From NCBI RefSeq assembly GCF_020740795.1, contig NC_067290.1, positions 21,213,001-21,277,000 on the forward strand: a DNA stretch of 64,000 bases, written 5' to 3'. The DNA is from Apus apus. Its lineage: Eukaryota; Chordata; Aves; Apodiformes; Apodidae. Numbering within the stretch: position 1 is the first letter of the stretch; every line of letters begins with the position of its first letter. This document shows positions 1 through 8,660 of this stretch, one piece after another. Both the position numbers and the translations under genes were made by a program. The notes under the pieces are model-generated. The model searched no databases. It had not been told where the DNA came from and saw only the letters and a list, made by a program, of their open reading frames with translations.

Positions 1-1430
1 TCACGATGAAGCACCAGTCCAAAGGCCCCCAGAGCAGGGGGCAGCTTGTATCCAGCCAGACTCGGGGTGCTCCCAACCTGCTCTGAGCATGTTTCCCCCC
101 AGGCAGCAGTTTGCTGCTTCCCAGGTGGGTTTTAACCCTGTGGGAAGGTGAAGGGCCAGGGCCAGACCCAGGCACCCCACCAGTGAGAGACCCAGGGACA
201 GGGAACTGGGGCTGCTGAAGGGTTCCCAGCATCTTTCACCTAGAGGAATTCAGCCAGGGGCCACTGATGGATGCTCCTCCCCGGTTTAAACTCACAACTC
301 CTCACTCATAAACCTTCACAGAATTTGCCCCTTCACCACAGGTGCCTCCTTCACTTTCACACACCCCACAGGTTTGCACAGTTACTTCCCACCCCCAGTT
401 CTGCCCTTCCTCTCCCTGCAGGGGAGTCAGGGGCCTCTGGAAAGCTGCAGCCACCCCAGTGTTAGCCCCAGCTATGGCACAGCCCAGGGCATCACCCTAT
501 CTGCTTCCACTAGAGCAGAAATCACAAGAAAAGCAGGTTCCAGACTGAGGTGCCACCCTTACTACCAAAAAAAAAGCAGTGAAAAGGCACAGTGGGCAGC
601 AGGAGGAGGCTGGAGCCTTTGCCCTGTGGTACTGCTCCACCAGGCCCTCACCACTGAGTTCTCAGGAAAAATTAACATATCCAAGACCTGCTACACCTCA
701 GCCAAAGGCCAGAGCACAATCCCATTTTTGCACAGCATTATACCAGCTCAAAGGGCTGGAACAAACCCACCCCAGTGCTGAAAGCTCCAGGCACTGAGCC
801 ACGGGGGCTTGATAAAGACAGCAGGGCACAGGCACGGGGGGGCTGGGCAGGCAGCAGCAGGTTGCAGTTTAGACAGCTCCCCCCATGCCAGCCGGGCCCC
901 AGAGCACTGAAGCAGCCACATCCATGTCCAGCAGTTGTGCAGACCCCCAGCACAGATCCCCCTCCCCAGCCATCCAGGCACCCTGCCCTGTCTTGCTTCT
1001 GCTGGGCTGTGCCAGCACAGAGGCTGCAGGCAGCTGCCTGTGCCCTGCCTGCTCCCGGGGAGGGAAAAGCACCCGTTGTCTGCTCTAGGTAGATGCTCTG
1101 GAGGGTTGGGTTTTATTTTTCCCCCCACAAAACTGTTAGTTTTAGACAGACCTTCAGTTCACGCCAACCAAGAGAGCACTGAAGAGGCTGATGAGGATGA
1201 TCAAAACACAGCACAAGCTAGAGAAGCCTTCATTAATCTGCCAAGTGGCACTGTCCTCTGTGTTCAAGGAGGAGGTAGCCCAGGCACTATGGATCTGTGG
1301 GTTGGTCTGTTGGACTTCCTCAACTTTCTCTGGACTCAGAGGAATACAAGAGGATGCACACACACCCCTGCTCAAGGGCCGCCAGCTGCCCAGCAACCCG
1401 GAGGTGACACCACGGGGGCTGTCCCCAGCA
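1..1430. other. Intergenic DNA upstream of CAV3
   Basis: I find no gene here. The stretch is GC-rich and C/T/A-skewed. Its short open frames on both strands show no recognisable domain and have the composition of chance frames in GC-rich DNA. In mammals SSUH2 lies on this side of CAV3, but I could not recognise an SSUH2 exon. No CR1 copy or long tandem repeat is visible. Confidence 0.5.
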
Positions 1431-1476
1431 AAGCCCCTTTAAGGGACACTTCGGGGCAGCCACAGGAGGCACAACA

Positions 1477-1486
1477 TTAATTTTAG
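1477..1486 (+). promoter_or_regulatory. MEF2-type A/T-rich site in the CAV3 proximal promoter
   Basis: The ten bases TTAATTTTAG fit the MEF2 consensus YTAWWWWTAR at every position. The site lies 122 bases upstream of the CAV3 start codon, in otherwise GC-rich DNA. MEF2 is a muscle transcription factor family that acts together with E-box-binding myogenic factors. Function is inferred from the match, the position and the muscle role of CAV3. The A/T-rich core could also serve as a weak TATA-like element. Confidence 0.45.
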
Positions 1487-1512
1487 CCTGGAGAGCTGCC
1501 AGGGGCACAGGG

Positions 1513-1518
1513 CAGCTG
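1513..1518 (+). promoter_or_regulatory. Proximal E-box (CAGCTG) upstream of CAV3
   Basis: CAGCTG is the E-box form preferred by MyoD and myogenin. It sits 90 bases upstream of the CAV3 ATG and 27 bases past the MEF2-type site. A second CAGCTG lies at 1383-1388. The mouse Cav3 promoter is known to be driven by myogenin through a proximal E-box, so the position is suggestive. A six-base motif is common by chance in GC-rich DNA, so this remains an inference. Confidence 0.4.
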
Positions 1519-1607
1519 CTGGGAGCTGCAGCCTGCCTGCCTGCCCTCCCCAGCAGAGCCCCCATTCCCGGCACCGCAGCCGGAGCCAGGCGGGCGGCAG
1601 AGCAGCC

Positions 1608-1721
1608 ATGGCAGAGGACGGGAACGAGCTGGATGAGAGGATCATCATCAAGGACCAGCACACCAAGGAGATCGACCTGGTGAACAGAGACCCCAAGCAC
1701 ATAAACGAGGACGTGGTGAAG
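1608..1721 (+). CDS. CAV3: Caveolin-3, coding exon 1 (residues 1-38)
   Basis: Caveolin-3 is the muscle caveolin. It oligomerises in the sarcolemma to form caveolae and binds signalling proteins and the dystrophin complex. This exon gives residues 1-38, the cytosolic N-terminus. It includes the stretch [19 protein letters not shown], which is nearly identical to mammalian CAV3. The start is the ATG at 1608 in the context GCAGCCATGG, a good Kozak match. It gives a 151-residue protein, the same length as human CAV3 as I recall it. The first 15 residues differ from mammals, which is normal for this variable end. The exon ends AAG|GTAGGA in phase 0 and joins exon 2 at 4194 across a 2.47-kb intron. 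Having exactly two coding exons matches the known CAV3 structure. Confidence 0.96.
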
Positions 1722-4193
1722 GTAGGACCCTCCTCGGGGCGGGCTGCGGAAGCGCCGTTGCCTCCCTAACGCAACCGGCCCCTCGGGGTTGCCCTTCTGC
1801 ACTGGGCTTGTCCTCAGCTTGTGCCCCTGGGGCTGCAGGAAGGTGAGGGCTGCCAGGGTGCCCAGGCACCAGCCAAGTGCCTGTGGGCTGTGCCCAGCTC
1901 CAGCTCGCCCAGTATTTCCCGTTCTCTGAGTGCACCCTCCAGCTTCACGGGCTGTAGCTTGAAAACTTACAGAGGCGCTTTCCTTTGTACTGGCAGGCAG
2001 GAGCCAAAAATAAACCAGGGCCAGCCCATATCACTAATTTAAAGGGAACCTTGGGAAAAGGCTGTTAATCTTCCAGACCTGACAACCCAAGCACGAGACC
2101 ACTCAGATACCTGTTGTCCTATGTGGAAGACAGTTGTTCCTCCCTCACAGCAGCAGGAGGGAGCAGCAAACTTTCTGTGTCCATTTTTGATCAAAAGGAC
2201 CCAGCTGAAAGGGGAAGCATTTTCCAAAATGCTAACCACTGGAGCCTGGTTGCTCAAAGCTTTGTTAGCATGATGCCAAAGATAATTTTGGCCCAAAGGA
2301 GAAGAGGAGGAGATGGAAGGGTTTTGTGAAAGCTTTAGTGGGAGATCAAAGAGGATGACGTACCAAAAGGGACAAAGGCTGCTCACAAAGGCTTTGGAAC
2401 AGGCTATGACCTCGACTGCAGTGGTGAAATGCAAGCTTGCATTGGTGCATTAAAGCACCATTACAGCTAAAACCACCAGCATGGCCAAATTAAAAGCCCC
2501 CCAGATGAGCTGTGACAGTGGCAGCCATAGATGGGCAGCGAGACATGCCCATGACAGCTGCCAGGCACCTCACTATCTCGAGCTGTTCCCAGCAGCCCAT
2601 CCCACATCTGTGCCACACCATGCCAGCACGTCCCACCAGCTGGGGCTCTGGGCAGCCCTCAGGGTGGCCAGGACAGGACAGCCCCCAGCCTGCCCACCCC
2701 AGAGCCAGACAGCACGCAGGGGACACCTGCCTGTGTCCCAGCTACATCATTAGCTACATTGGGGCAACACCAGCCCCTTCCCAGCCATTCCCCAGCCCCA
2801 CCCAGCAGCCCTGTTCCCCTGCCTGCCCCAGCCTTTTCCCAAGCAGGAACCCCCAAATGCCTGTAAGAGGGTGTTCAAGCTCACCCCTTTACACAGCCAC
2901 ACTGCTGCTTCACCTGCTTTGGAAGTTTCCAGGGTGTTTGGACAAGCAGATCAATGTTCCTCCAGCTCTAACAACAGCACAGCCAGGGAGGGGGGCAGAG
3001 CCAGCTCTGGGCAGGGGGCACCAGGCACAATATCCCAAAGGAAAGCCAAAGCCTCCCCACCCTCCTAGGGGCAGGGGAAACCAGAAGCATTAGAGCACCC
3101 ACCACCCTCAAGAGCACAGCAGGCAGAAGGGTCCCCCCAGGGGCACCAAGAGGTTTGCAGAGTTCCCCTGCCCACAAACAGACCCTTCCTGGGCATTAAG
3201 GGGCAGCAGCCAGAACTCAAGACCACTTTACGGTCACAGAAGTGGCACCAGCCACAGGGGCTTAGCTGAGCACCCAATCCCACCCCACCCTGCCAGCAGA
3301 GCAACTAAGTAGTACCTGCATTTGCTGGTCTCCAAGGCCTTTGTAGCATTCCCAGACTCAGCTCAGCCTCTGTCCCCATCACTCTCCAAGCCCACTTCAG
3401 GTACAGCATCAACAAGAGCAACAGGCAGAGCCTCCCCTCTTATAGCCTGACACTCCCTTCATCAATTGATCCCTGATTAGCTCATCATCTGGGGCAGCTG
3501 CTGCTCCCTGCCCACCCCACCTGGCAGTGGGGCTTTCCTGGAGCTGCCGACGGGACCCCCAGGATCAGCCCACCTTGCTGCTGGCCCCTAACCCACACCA
3601 GCATTATCTGCAGGAAATTAAAGATGATACAGAACTATTTTATGATCCAAGTGCTTCCCAAACCAGAACAGACGTTGCAATTTAACATAAACCTTCAGAC
3701 TGACACGCCAGCCTCCCAAGGAAAAGCCATGCTATTTTTCCAGGCAAGTAGCTTGGCTCACGCATTCCCTGGAAACGAGTTGCAGAGCAATGAGGTCTCT
3801 CCACGAAGTTTGGAGGCTTTTAAGAGTGTTTCTCATTCACAGACACTCCCAGCACCAGCACGTACTAGCACTACCCCTGGGAGGGCAGGGCCAAGCCCAT
3901 CTCCCAGGCAGAGCTCAGACAGAGCTGAGCACCTCCCCTCTGCGTATCCAAATAAATAAATCATAAATCAAGAGGGTTGTTGGACTCTTATTAGCACAAA
4001 CCACCTTCTCGCCGAGCAGCCCGTGTCCCTGCATGCTAAGAAAGGGTGGGGATGGGCTGAGGCCCCTGCCAGGGTACACGCTCCCCAGCCTGGCCCTGGC
4101 TCTCCACAGACCCCTATATTCAGGGTCTCCCCTCCCCGTGCAGCCAGTCCTCGTCCTTGCACAAGCCTCTCTTACCTCCTTCTCTCCTCCCAG
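1722..4193 (+). other. CAV3: CAV3 intron 1
   Basis: This 2,472-base intron runs from GTAGGA at 1722 to a pyrimidine-rich CTCCTCCCAG acceptor ending at 4193. It joins two phase-0 exons. No transposable element or RNA gene is recognisable inside it. The open frames within it are chance frames without domains. Confidence 0.9.
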
Positions 4194-4535
4194 GTGGATT
4201 TTGAGGATGTGATAGCTGAGCCTGTGGGAACATACAGCTTTGACGGCGTCTGGAAAACCAGCTACACCACCTTCACCGTCAGCAAGTACTGGTGCTACCG
4301 GCTGCTCTCTGCCATCCTGGGAATCCCCCTGGCTGTCATCTGGGGATTCCTCTTTGCCCTCATCTCCTTCTGCCACATCTGGGCAGTGGTGCCCTGCATC
4401 AAGAGCTACCTGATCGAGATCCAGTGCGTCAGCCGCATCTACTCCCTCTGCATCCACACCTTCTGCGACCCGCTCTTCGAGGCCCTCTCCAAGATCTGCA
4501 GCAACATCAGAGTTGCTCTCCGGAAGGAGACCTAG
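4194..4535 (+). CDS. CAV3: Caveolin-3, coding exon 2 (residues 39-151, stop)
   Basis: This exon carries the diagnostic part of caveolin-3. The caveolin signature FEDVIAEP is at residues 41-48. The scaffolding domain is at 55-74, from [11 protein letters not shown] to YWCYR. The hydrophobic intramembrane hairpin is at about 75-105. Cysteines 106, 116 and 129 are those palmitoylated in caveolins. The C-terminal amphipathic part ends in RKET and the stop TAG at 4533-4535. The match to mammalian CAV3 is strong over the whole exon. The muscle-form identity rests on [11 protein letters not shown] plus the total length, because CAV1 and CAV2 are longer at the N-terminus. No break or missing residue is seen. 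CAV3 points right, toward OXTR, so the two genes converge. Confidence 0.97.
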   Translation: MDFEDVIAEPVGTYSFDGVWKTSYTTFTVSKYWCYRLLSAILGIPLAVIWGFLFALISFCHIWAVVPCIKSYLIEIQCVSRIYSLCIHTFCDPLFEALSKICSNIRVALRKET

Positions 4536-5015
4536 GTCCCCCCAAGCACCCCCTGCACAGGTGTCCCCCGGCGTGCCCTGCCCTGGGGCACAGGGACGCT
4601 GGTGCCAGCCCCTGCCCACGGCAGAGCTGGCTGTCGGGGATGCTGCCTGCAGACAGAGGCACACCGGGATGCTCCTTCCTCCAGCCCAAAGCCAGCAGCT
4701 GTAGGAGGAGCAAAGTCCACTGAGCAGCCCAGGGAGAGCCCTCTGCCCTCCAGGACCCCCCAGCATCATGCCCTGCTCCTGCAGGAGGGACTGTGGCATC
4801 TCCTGGACCACAGCCCTGGGCTCGACCTGCAGCTGCAAAGCGAGAAGCCAGCACGCAGGGCTGCTGCTGGACAACAGACAAACCCTGCCTGCTTCTCCAC
4901 CCTGCTGCTCCAGCACCACAGGAAGAGAAATACTTGTGTATGAATTATTATTTGCTGCAAATAGTTGCTGCTGAAGAAGCTTCTGTATTAAATCATGCTG
5001 CACAAAGCTTTTGTG
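4536..5015 (+). other. CAV3: CAV3 3' untranslated region
   Basis: The stretch runs from the CAV3 stop codon to a probable cleavage site about 20 bases past the ATTAAA signal, about 480 bases in all. It is GC-rich, then turns A/T-rich near the signal, and holds no other gene. The end is estimated from the signal, not observed. Confidence 0.7.
4987..4992 (+). terminator. CAV3: CAV3 polyadenylation signal (ATTAAA)
   Basis: ATTAAA is the commonest variant of the canonical hexamer. It is the first such signal on this strand after the CAV3 stop, 450 bases downstream. A T-rich and then GT-rich stretch (TTTTTTTATTTCATGTGTGT) follows at about 5039-5058, in the position of a downstream element. Cleavage is therefore expected near 5010-5030. 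Confidence 0.7.
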
Positions 5016-5166
5016 GGTAGAGCAGTGAAAACAAACCTTTTTTTTATTTCATGTGTGTTTGCATTTCAGCAAAGCTTTGAAATCCAGATCAGTTAGTGCA
5101 TGAAATGTTGTGTCCACCCCTGGGAGTATGTGCTGGGCCTGCTGGGCCACTGGCAGCTGCCAGTCC

Positions 5167-5570
5167 CTGTGTGACAGTGTGGCAGTGGCAGTGTGGCACT
5201 GTGGCAGTGTGGCAGTGATGCAGTGTGGCACTGTGGCACTGTGACAGTGTGGCAGTGTGGCAGTGGCAGTGTGGCACTGTGACAGTGTGGCACTGTGACA
5301 CTGTGGCAGTGTGGCAGTGTGACAGTGTGACAGTGGCACTGTGACAGTGTGGCACTGTGACAGTGTGGCAGCGTGGCACTGTAGCACTGTGACAGTGTGG
5401 CAGCGTTCCAGTGTGACAGTGTGGCAGTGTGACAGTGTGGCACTGTGGCAGTGGCACTGTGGCAGTGTGGCAGTGTGGCAGTGTGACAGTGTGGCACTGT
5501 GGCAGTGGCACTGTGGCAGTGTGACAGTGTGACAGTGTGACAGTGTGGCACTGTGGCAGTGTGGCAGTGG
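5167..5570. repeat. 8-bp-period minisatellite (CAGTGTGG / CACTGTGG / CAGTGTGA)
   Basis: About 400 bases are built from 8-base units CAGTGTGG, CACTGTGG, CAGTGTGA and CACTGTGA, with occasional 6-base CAGTGG units. A higher-order copy is visible: a block starting at 5427 recurs 54 bases later at 5481. Units of the CAGTG and CACTG types are reverse complements of each other, so CAGTG-TGG-CACTG pairs can fold into hairpins with 3-base loops. All frames are stop-poor because of the period. The antisense frames, made of His-Cys-His-Thr-type residues, are therefore an artefact and not a gene. The array begins about 150 bases past the CAV3 end. Confidence 0.95.
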
Positions 5571-7454
5571 TTTGTGGTGCAGGTCCAGCAGAGGCTGGTG
5601 CTGCGGGGCTGCAGCACGGGGGGCAGCCAGAGCACGTGGCCTGTGATACATGACTAGCTTGGCTTTAAGGACAGGTTGGCTTGTTTCTCAGGGAGAATAT
5701 TTGCAGCCCTTGCTGGTGTGGTGCTGGGTGAGCTGTTGTCTCCAGCTGTGCCTTCATCCTGCCCCCTCCCTCAGCATCCCCCAAACGTGGGGCGCAGCGG
5801 GCGACACAGCCTCCTCCAGGACACTCCCCACTCCCAGCTGATCCAGCTGCAGAGGCAACACAGGCACAAGGGGAAAAAGGTCCAGTTTGGAGCTACTTCC
5901 TCCCCTGTATTGTCAATTACTTTGTTTGGTCCATCTTCCATGAAGCTGTGCTTTAACTCCGAGGCACTTAAACGCTTTGTTGGCTCCAGCCTTAAGTGCT
6001 TTGCTGAAGCCGGGCCCAGGAGGTCTCGTTCAGAGGTTATTCTCAATTGTATTCGTGTGCTTTTTTCCCTTGGCTTCCAACAAAGACTTGGAGCCAAAGT
6101 TTCTTGTAGTACCATGCCAAGGACAAGAAAGAGCCAGATTTTCTATTGGTGCTCGTCCAATGGCTTGGGATTGCAGACTTTCATTATTCTGTAGCAATAC
6201 AGAACCCAGGCTCTAGCAACACCGGCCTTGAGATGGATGGAGTTATAAAAAAAAACAAGACAACAAACAGTTAGATATTTGTAGGGGCAAAATGTCTCCA
6301 AATACATTTTATCGTGAGCATTTTTTAAAGCTTTTTGTGGGAATAAAAATCATTAAAACCAATACTGGGATTATATTCTCTTTAATGGCATCTCATTCTA
6401 GCAGTTCACAGCCTGAACCCAACACACTTCCAAAATTGTGACCTCCCCATGCAGCAGTCGATGAATTCCCTGCCCATGGAGCATGCACTGCTCAGTCATC
6501 ACCTCTGCTGGGCTTTTGGCCCTTCAGCAGCCTGCTCATGTCCTTCAATAAACAAGCCTGGAGCTCCTGCGGAGCTCTGCAGTGGGCAGCAGTGCCATTT
6601 GGCTGGGGATGACAGTGTCCCCACACCGGGGGCACAGCCCTGCCTGCCCAACCCCCCTAACTGCAGCTGATGATTGCACCCAGGGTTTGCAGGGCAAATC
6701 TCCCAGAACTTCCTCCTTCCTCTGTGTATCAGGCCCAGGAAAATTCATCCCACCTTGTTTCTTACTGGCAGATGGAGGATGCTCCAGGTCCCTGGGCCCT
6801 CCCTCCTTGTTTTGTGCAGGAGGTAATTATTCTCAAGGAGAAAGAAGAGGAACGTGGGAGGGAAAGGTTCAATGCTTTCCTGAGGATCTGAACCCATCTG
6901 GTAAAATAAGCTGAGACTGAACATGCTGGGTCAAATTCAGCAAATGGGCTGAGAGCTCACTTGAAGCTACTAGAAAAAAATCAAGGGATGCCAGGATATG
7001 AAAGGTGAAAATGTACCTGTTGATGACAGTGAAAAAATAACATATACATTGAAAAGCATTTTTCATATTCATTCCCAACAGGCAAGGCCAAAGGTGGCTG
7101 CAGGCAGGCCTGGCTTCCACACATCCCTCCCTGCAGAGCAGGAGACGGCAGCAAAGGCAGGAGGATCCCTCTGCAGTCACCAGATTCTGCTGCCACTGAA
7201 GTCACAGGAGAAGCTCCAGGTGCCTTCAGCCAGGGCTGCACCTCAGCCCCCATCCCACCCACCCAAGGCTGGTCCCAGCTGCTTCATGCTGTGGAGTCAG
7301 GTGGTGGCAGATCTCGGGCGCTTGGTGCAGTGCTCTACAAACCAAACATCACACTGAGCACACTTAGGTCCTGGATTTAAAACACTGTTTCCCTTTGGTT
7401 TCCTTCATTTTCTTAGGCTTCTGGTCCTTCTGCACCACCCCTCCCACTTTCCAT
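5571..7454. other. Intergenic DNA between the convergent ends of CAV3 and OXTR
   Basis: No gene is recognisable. The part from about 5,860 to 6,220 is less GC-rich than its surroundings and contains a perfect 8-base inverted repeat (5964-5971 with 5992-5999). An AATAAA occurs on the + strand near 6342, with no gene that I can attach to it. The rest holds chance open frames only. Confidence 0.5.
5964..5999. repeat. Inverted repeat GCACTTAA / TTAAGTGC with 20-base loop
   Basis: GCACTTAA at 5964-5971 is the exact reverse complement of TTAAGTGC at 5992-5999, so the segment can form an 8-bp stem with a 20-base loop. Both arms contain TTAAGTG on opposite strands, which fits the NK2-class homeodomain consensus TYAAGTG used by NKX2-5. 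A regulatory role for CAV3 or OXTR is inference only. Confidence 0.5.
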
Positions 7455-8412
7455 TGAGACACAGTCAGAAAACTTTATTTACAAGTATTTCTTGACAATT
7501 AAAAATCCATGCCATGAGCATGACCTTGCGTGTCACAGAGCAAGACAATCACATTGGCATTGGCTAAAAGTGACCTGCAGTAATCCCAGAGCAAAAGCTT
7601 GGCCTCCAGGGACTGGAGTTTTTCCATTAAACCCATGGACCCCAGCTGTAATCCCACCCTCCTGCCTTCGGAGAAGCCCCTGAGCACGCTCAGCAAACCT
7701 GTTATTGCACAGACCCTCTGCCCCTGCAGTTGCGTCTGCTCTCCCGGCTCCTGCTGACCCGTGTGCACAGCCTCATGCAGCCCAAGTGCTGGCCTTGTCC
7801 CTGGGGAGGCTTATCCCCAGCCCTGTCTCTGCTGCTCCCCTTGGCCCCCTTGGGAGGCAGGGCTGGCACCATGCAGGGATGCAGGGAGGCCGGGAAGCAG
7901 GGGTGGGACTCGGCGCTTCCAGCAGAGCAAGCACCCCGTGCTGCGAGCACAGTGTCTGTGGCTCTGCCGGGCGCTGGCATCCTGAGGGATCCCTGCTGGA
8001 GGGGGGGGTGGGGCCAGGTGCCTGATGCCCCTGTCCCTGAGGTGGCACCCGCCACCCTGAGCTCAGCCCCTTGCACCCAGCAGGGCCACAGCACACCTGC
8101 CCCAGCAGCATGTGGATCATTTGGGCCAAAACCTGCCCCTGCTGGTGGCATGAAAGCCACCAATGTCAAGGGTTTGGGTGCTCAGAAGCAGATCCCTGCT
8201 GCCCAGTCCCAGGCAGCACTGAAACTCAGGTCACTAAAGTCGTGCCCCTCTCCCACCTCAGTTAAATAACGACCGCTGCACATGCGGACAGGCACACAGA
8301 CATATATACACCTATTTATACAGAACCCCCGTGCCTGTCCGGATCCCAGCTTTTCCCAGGGAAGTGCTGGAGGCAGCAGGGTGGTGGAGCGAGGTCCCAG
8401 CAGGCCATGCCC
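7455..8412 (-). other. OXTR: OXTR 3' untranslated region
   Basis: This stretch runs from the OXTR stop codon down to the first canonical signal on this strand (7474-7479) plus about 20 bases, so the 3' UTR is about 950 bases. The open frames on both strands here show no domain. The end is predicted from the signal. Longer forms using sites further left cannot be excluded. Confidence 0.6.
7474..7479 (-). terminator. OXTR: OXTR polyadenylation signal (AATAAA on the - strand)
   Basis: TTTATT on the + strand reads AATAAA on the OXTR strand, 934 bases past the stop. The flanking sequence is A/T-rich before it and G/GT-rich after it, as expected for a real poly(A) site. This places the OXTR end about 2.4 kb from the CAV3 end, so the two predicted transcripts converge without overlapping. 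Confidence 0.65.
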
Positions 8413-8660
8413 TCACGTCAGGGATGGCTGCATGAAGCTCCTCTGGCTTGTGCTCTTGCAGCTGAGGACGAAGGAGGAGGAGTTGCTCTTCTTGCCCACG
8501 CTGAGGTCGCACGTCGGCCGCGACTTCAGGTACCGCGTGGAGCAGCAGAGGAAGCGCCGCACCAGGTCGTGGAAGAGGTGCCCTGTGTACAGCATGTAGA
8601 TCCAGGGGTTGCAGCAGCTGTTGAGGCTGGCCAGGAGCATGGCAATGATGAAGGGGGAGG
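8413..8660 (-). CDS. OXTR: Oxytocin/mesotocin receptor, coding exon 2 (residues 312-393, stop)
   Basis: This exon completes the receptor with transmembrane helix 7 and the cytoplasmic tail. Helix 7 carries the NPxxY-type motif NPWIY at residues 329-333, preceded by LLASLNSCC. The helix-8 region follows, with RFLCC; Cys350-351 is the usual palmitoylation pair. The serine-rich tail [11 protein letters not shown] is also found in mammalian OXTR and is the kind of site phosphorylated by GRKs for arrestin binding. The acceptor is CTGCAG ending at 8661. The first two bases CC complete a GCC alanine codon begun by the G at 12928. The stop TGA is at 8413-8415. The family's conserved intron, between helices 6 and 7, lies exactly here. 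Confidence 0.96.

Noticed and set aside
3915-5003. A 362-codon open frame on the - strand across CAV3 exon 2
   Set aside because: It is antisense to a certain conserved exon and its 3' UTR, has no homology that I can see, and is explained by GC-rich codon bias of the real gene.
5049-5651. Three long antisense open frames (up to 200 codons) rich in His, Cys, Thr and Leu
   Set aside because: They are translations of the 8-bp minisatellite in different frames. The period removes stops, and no domain or codon signal is present.
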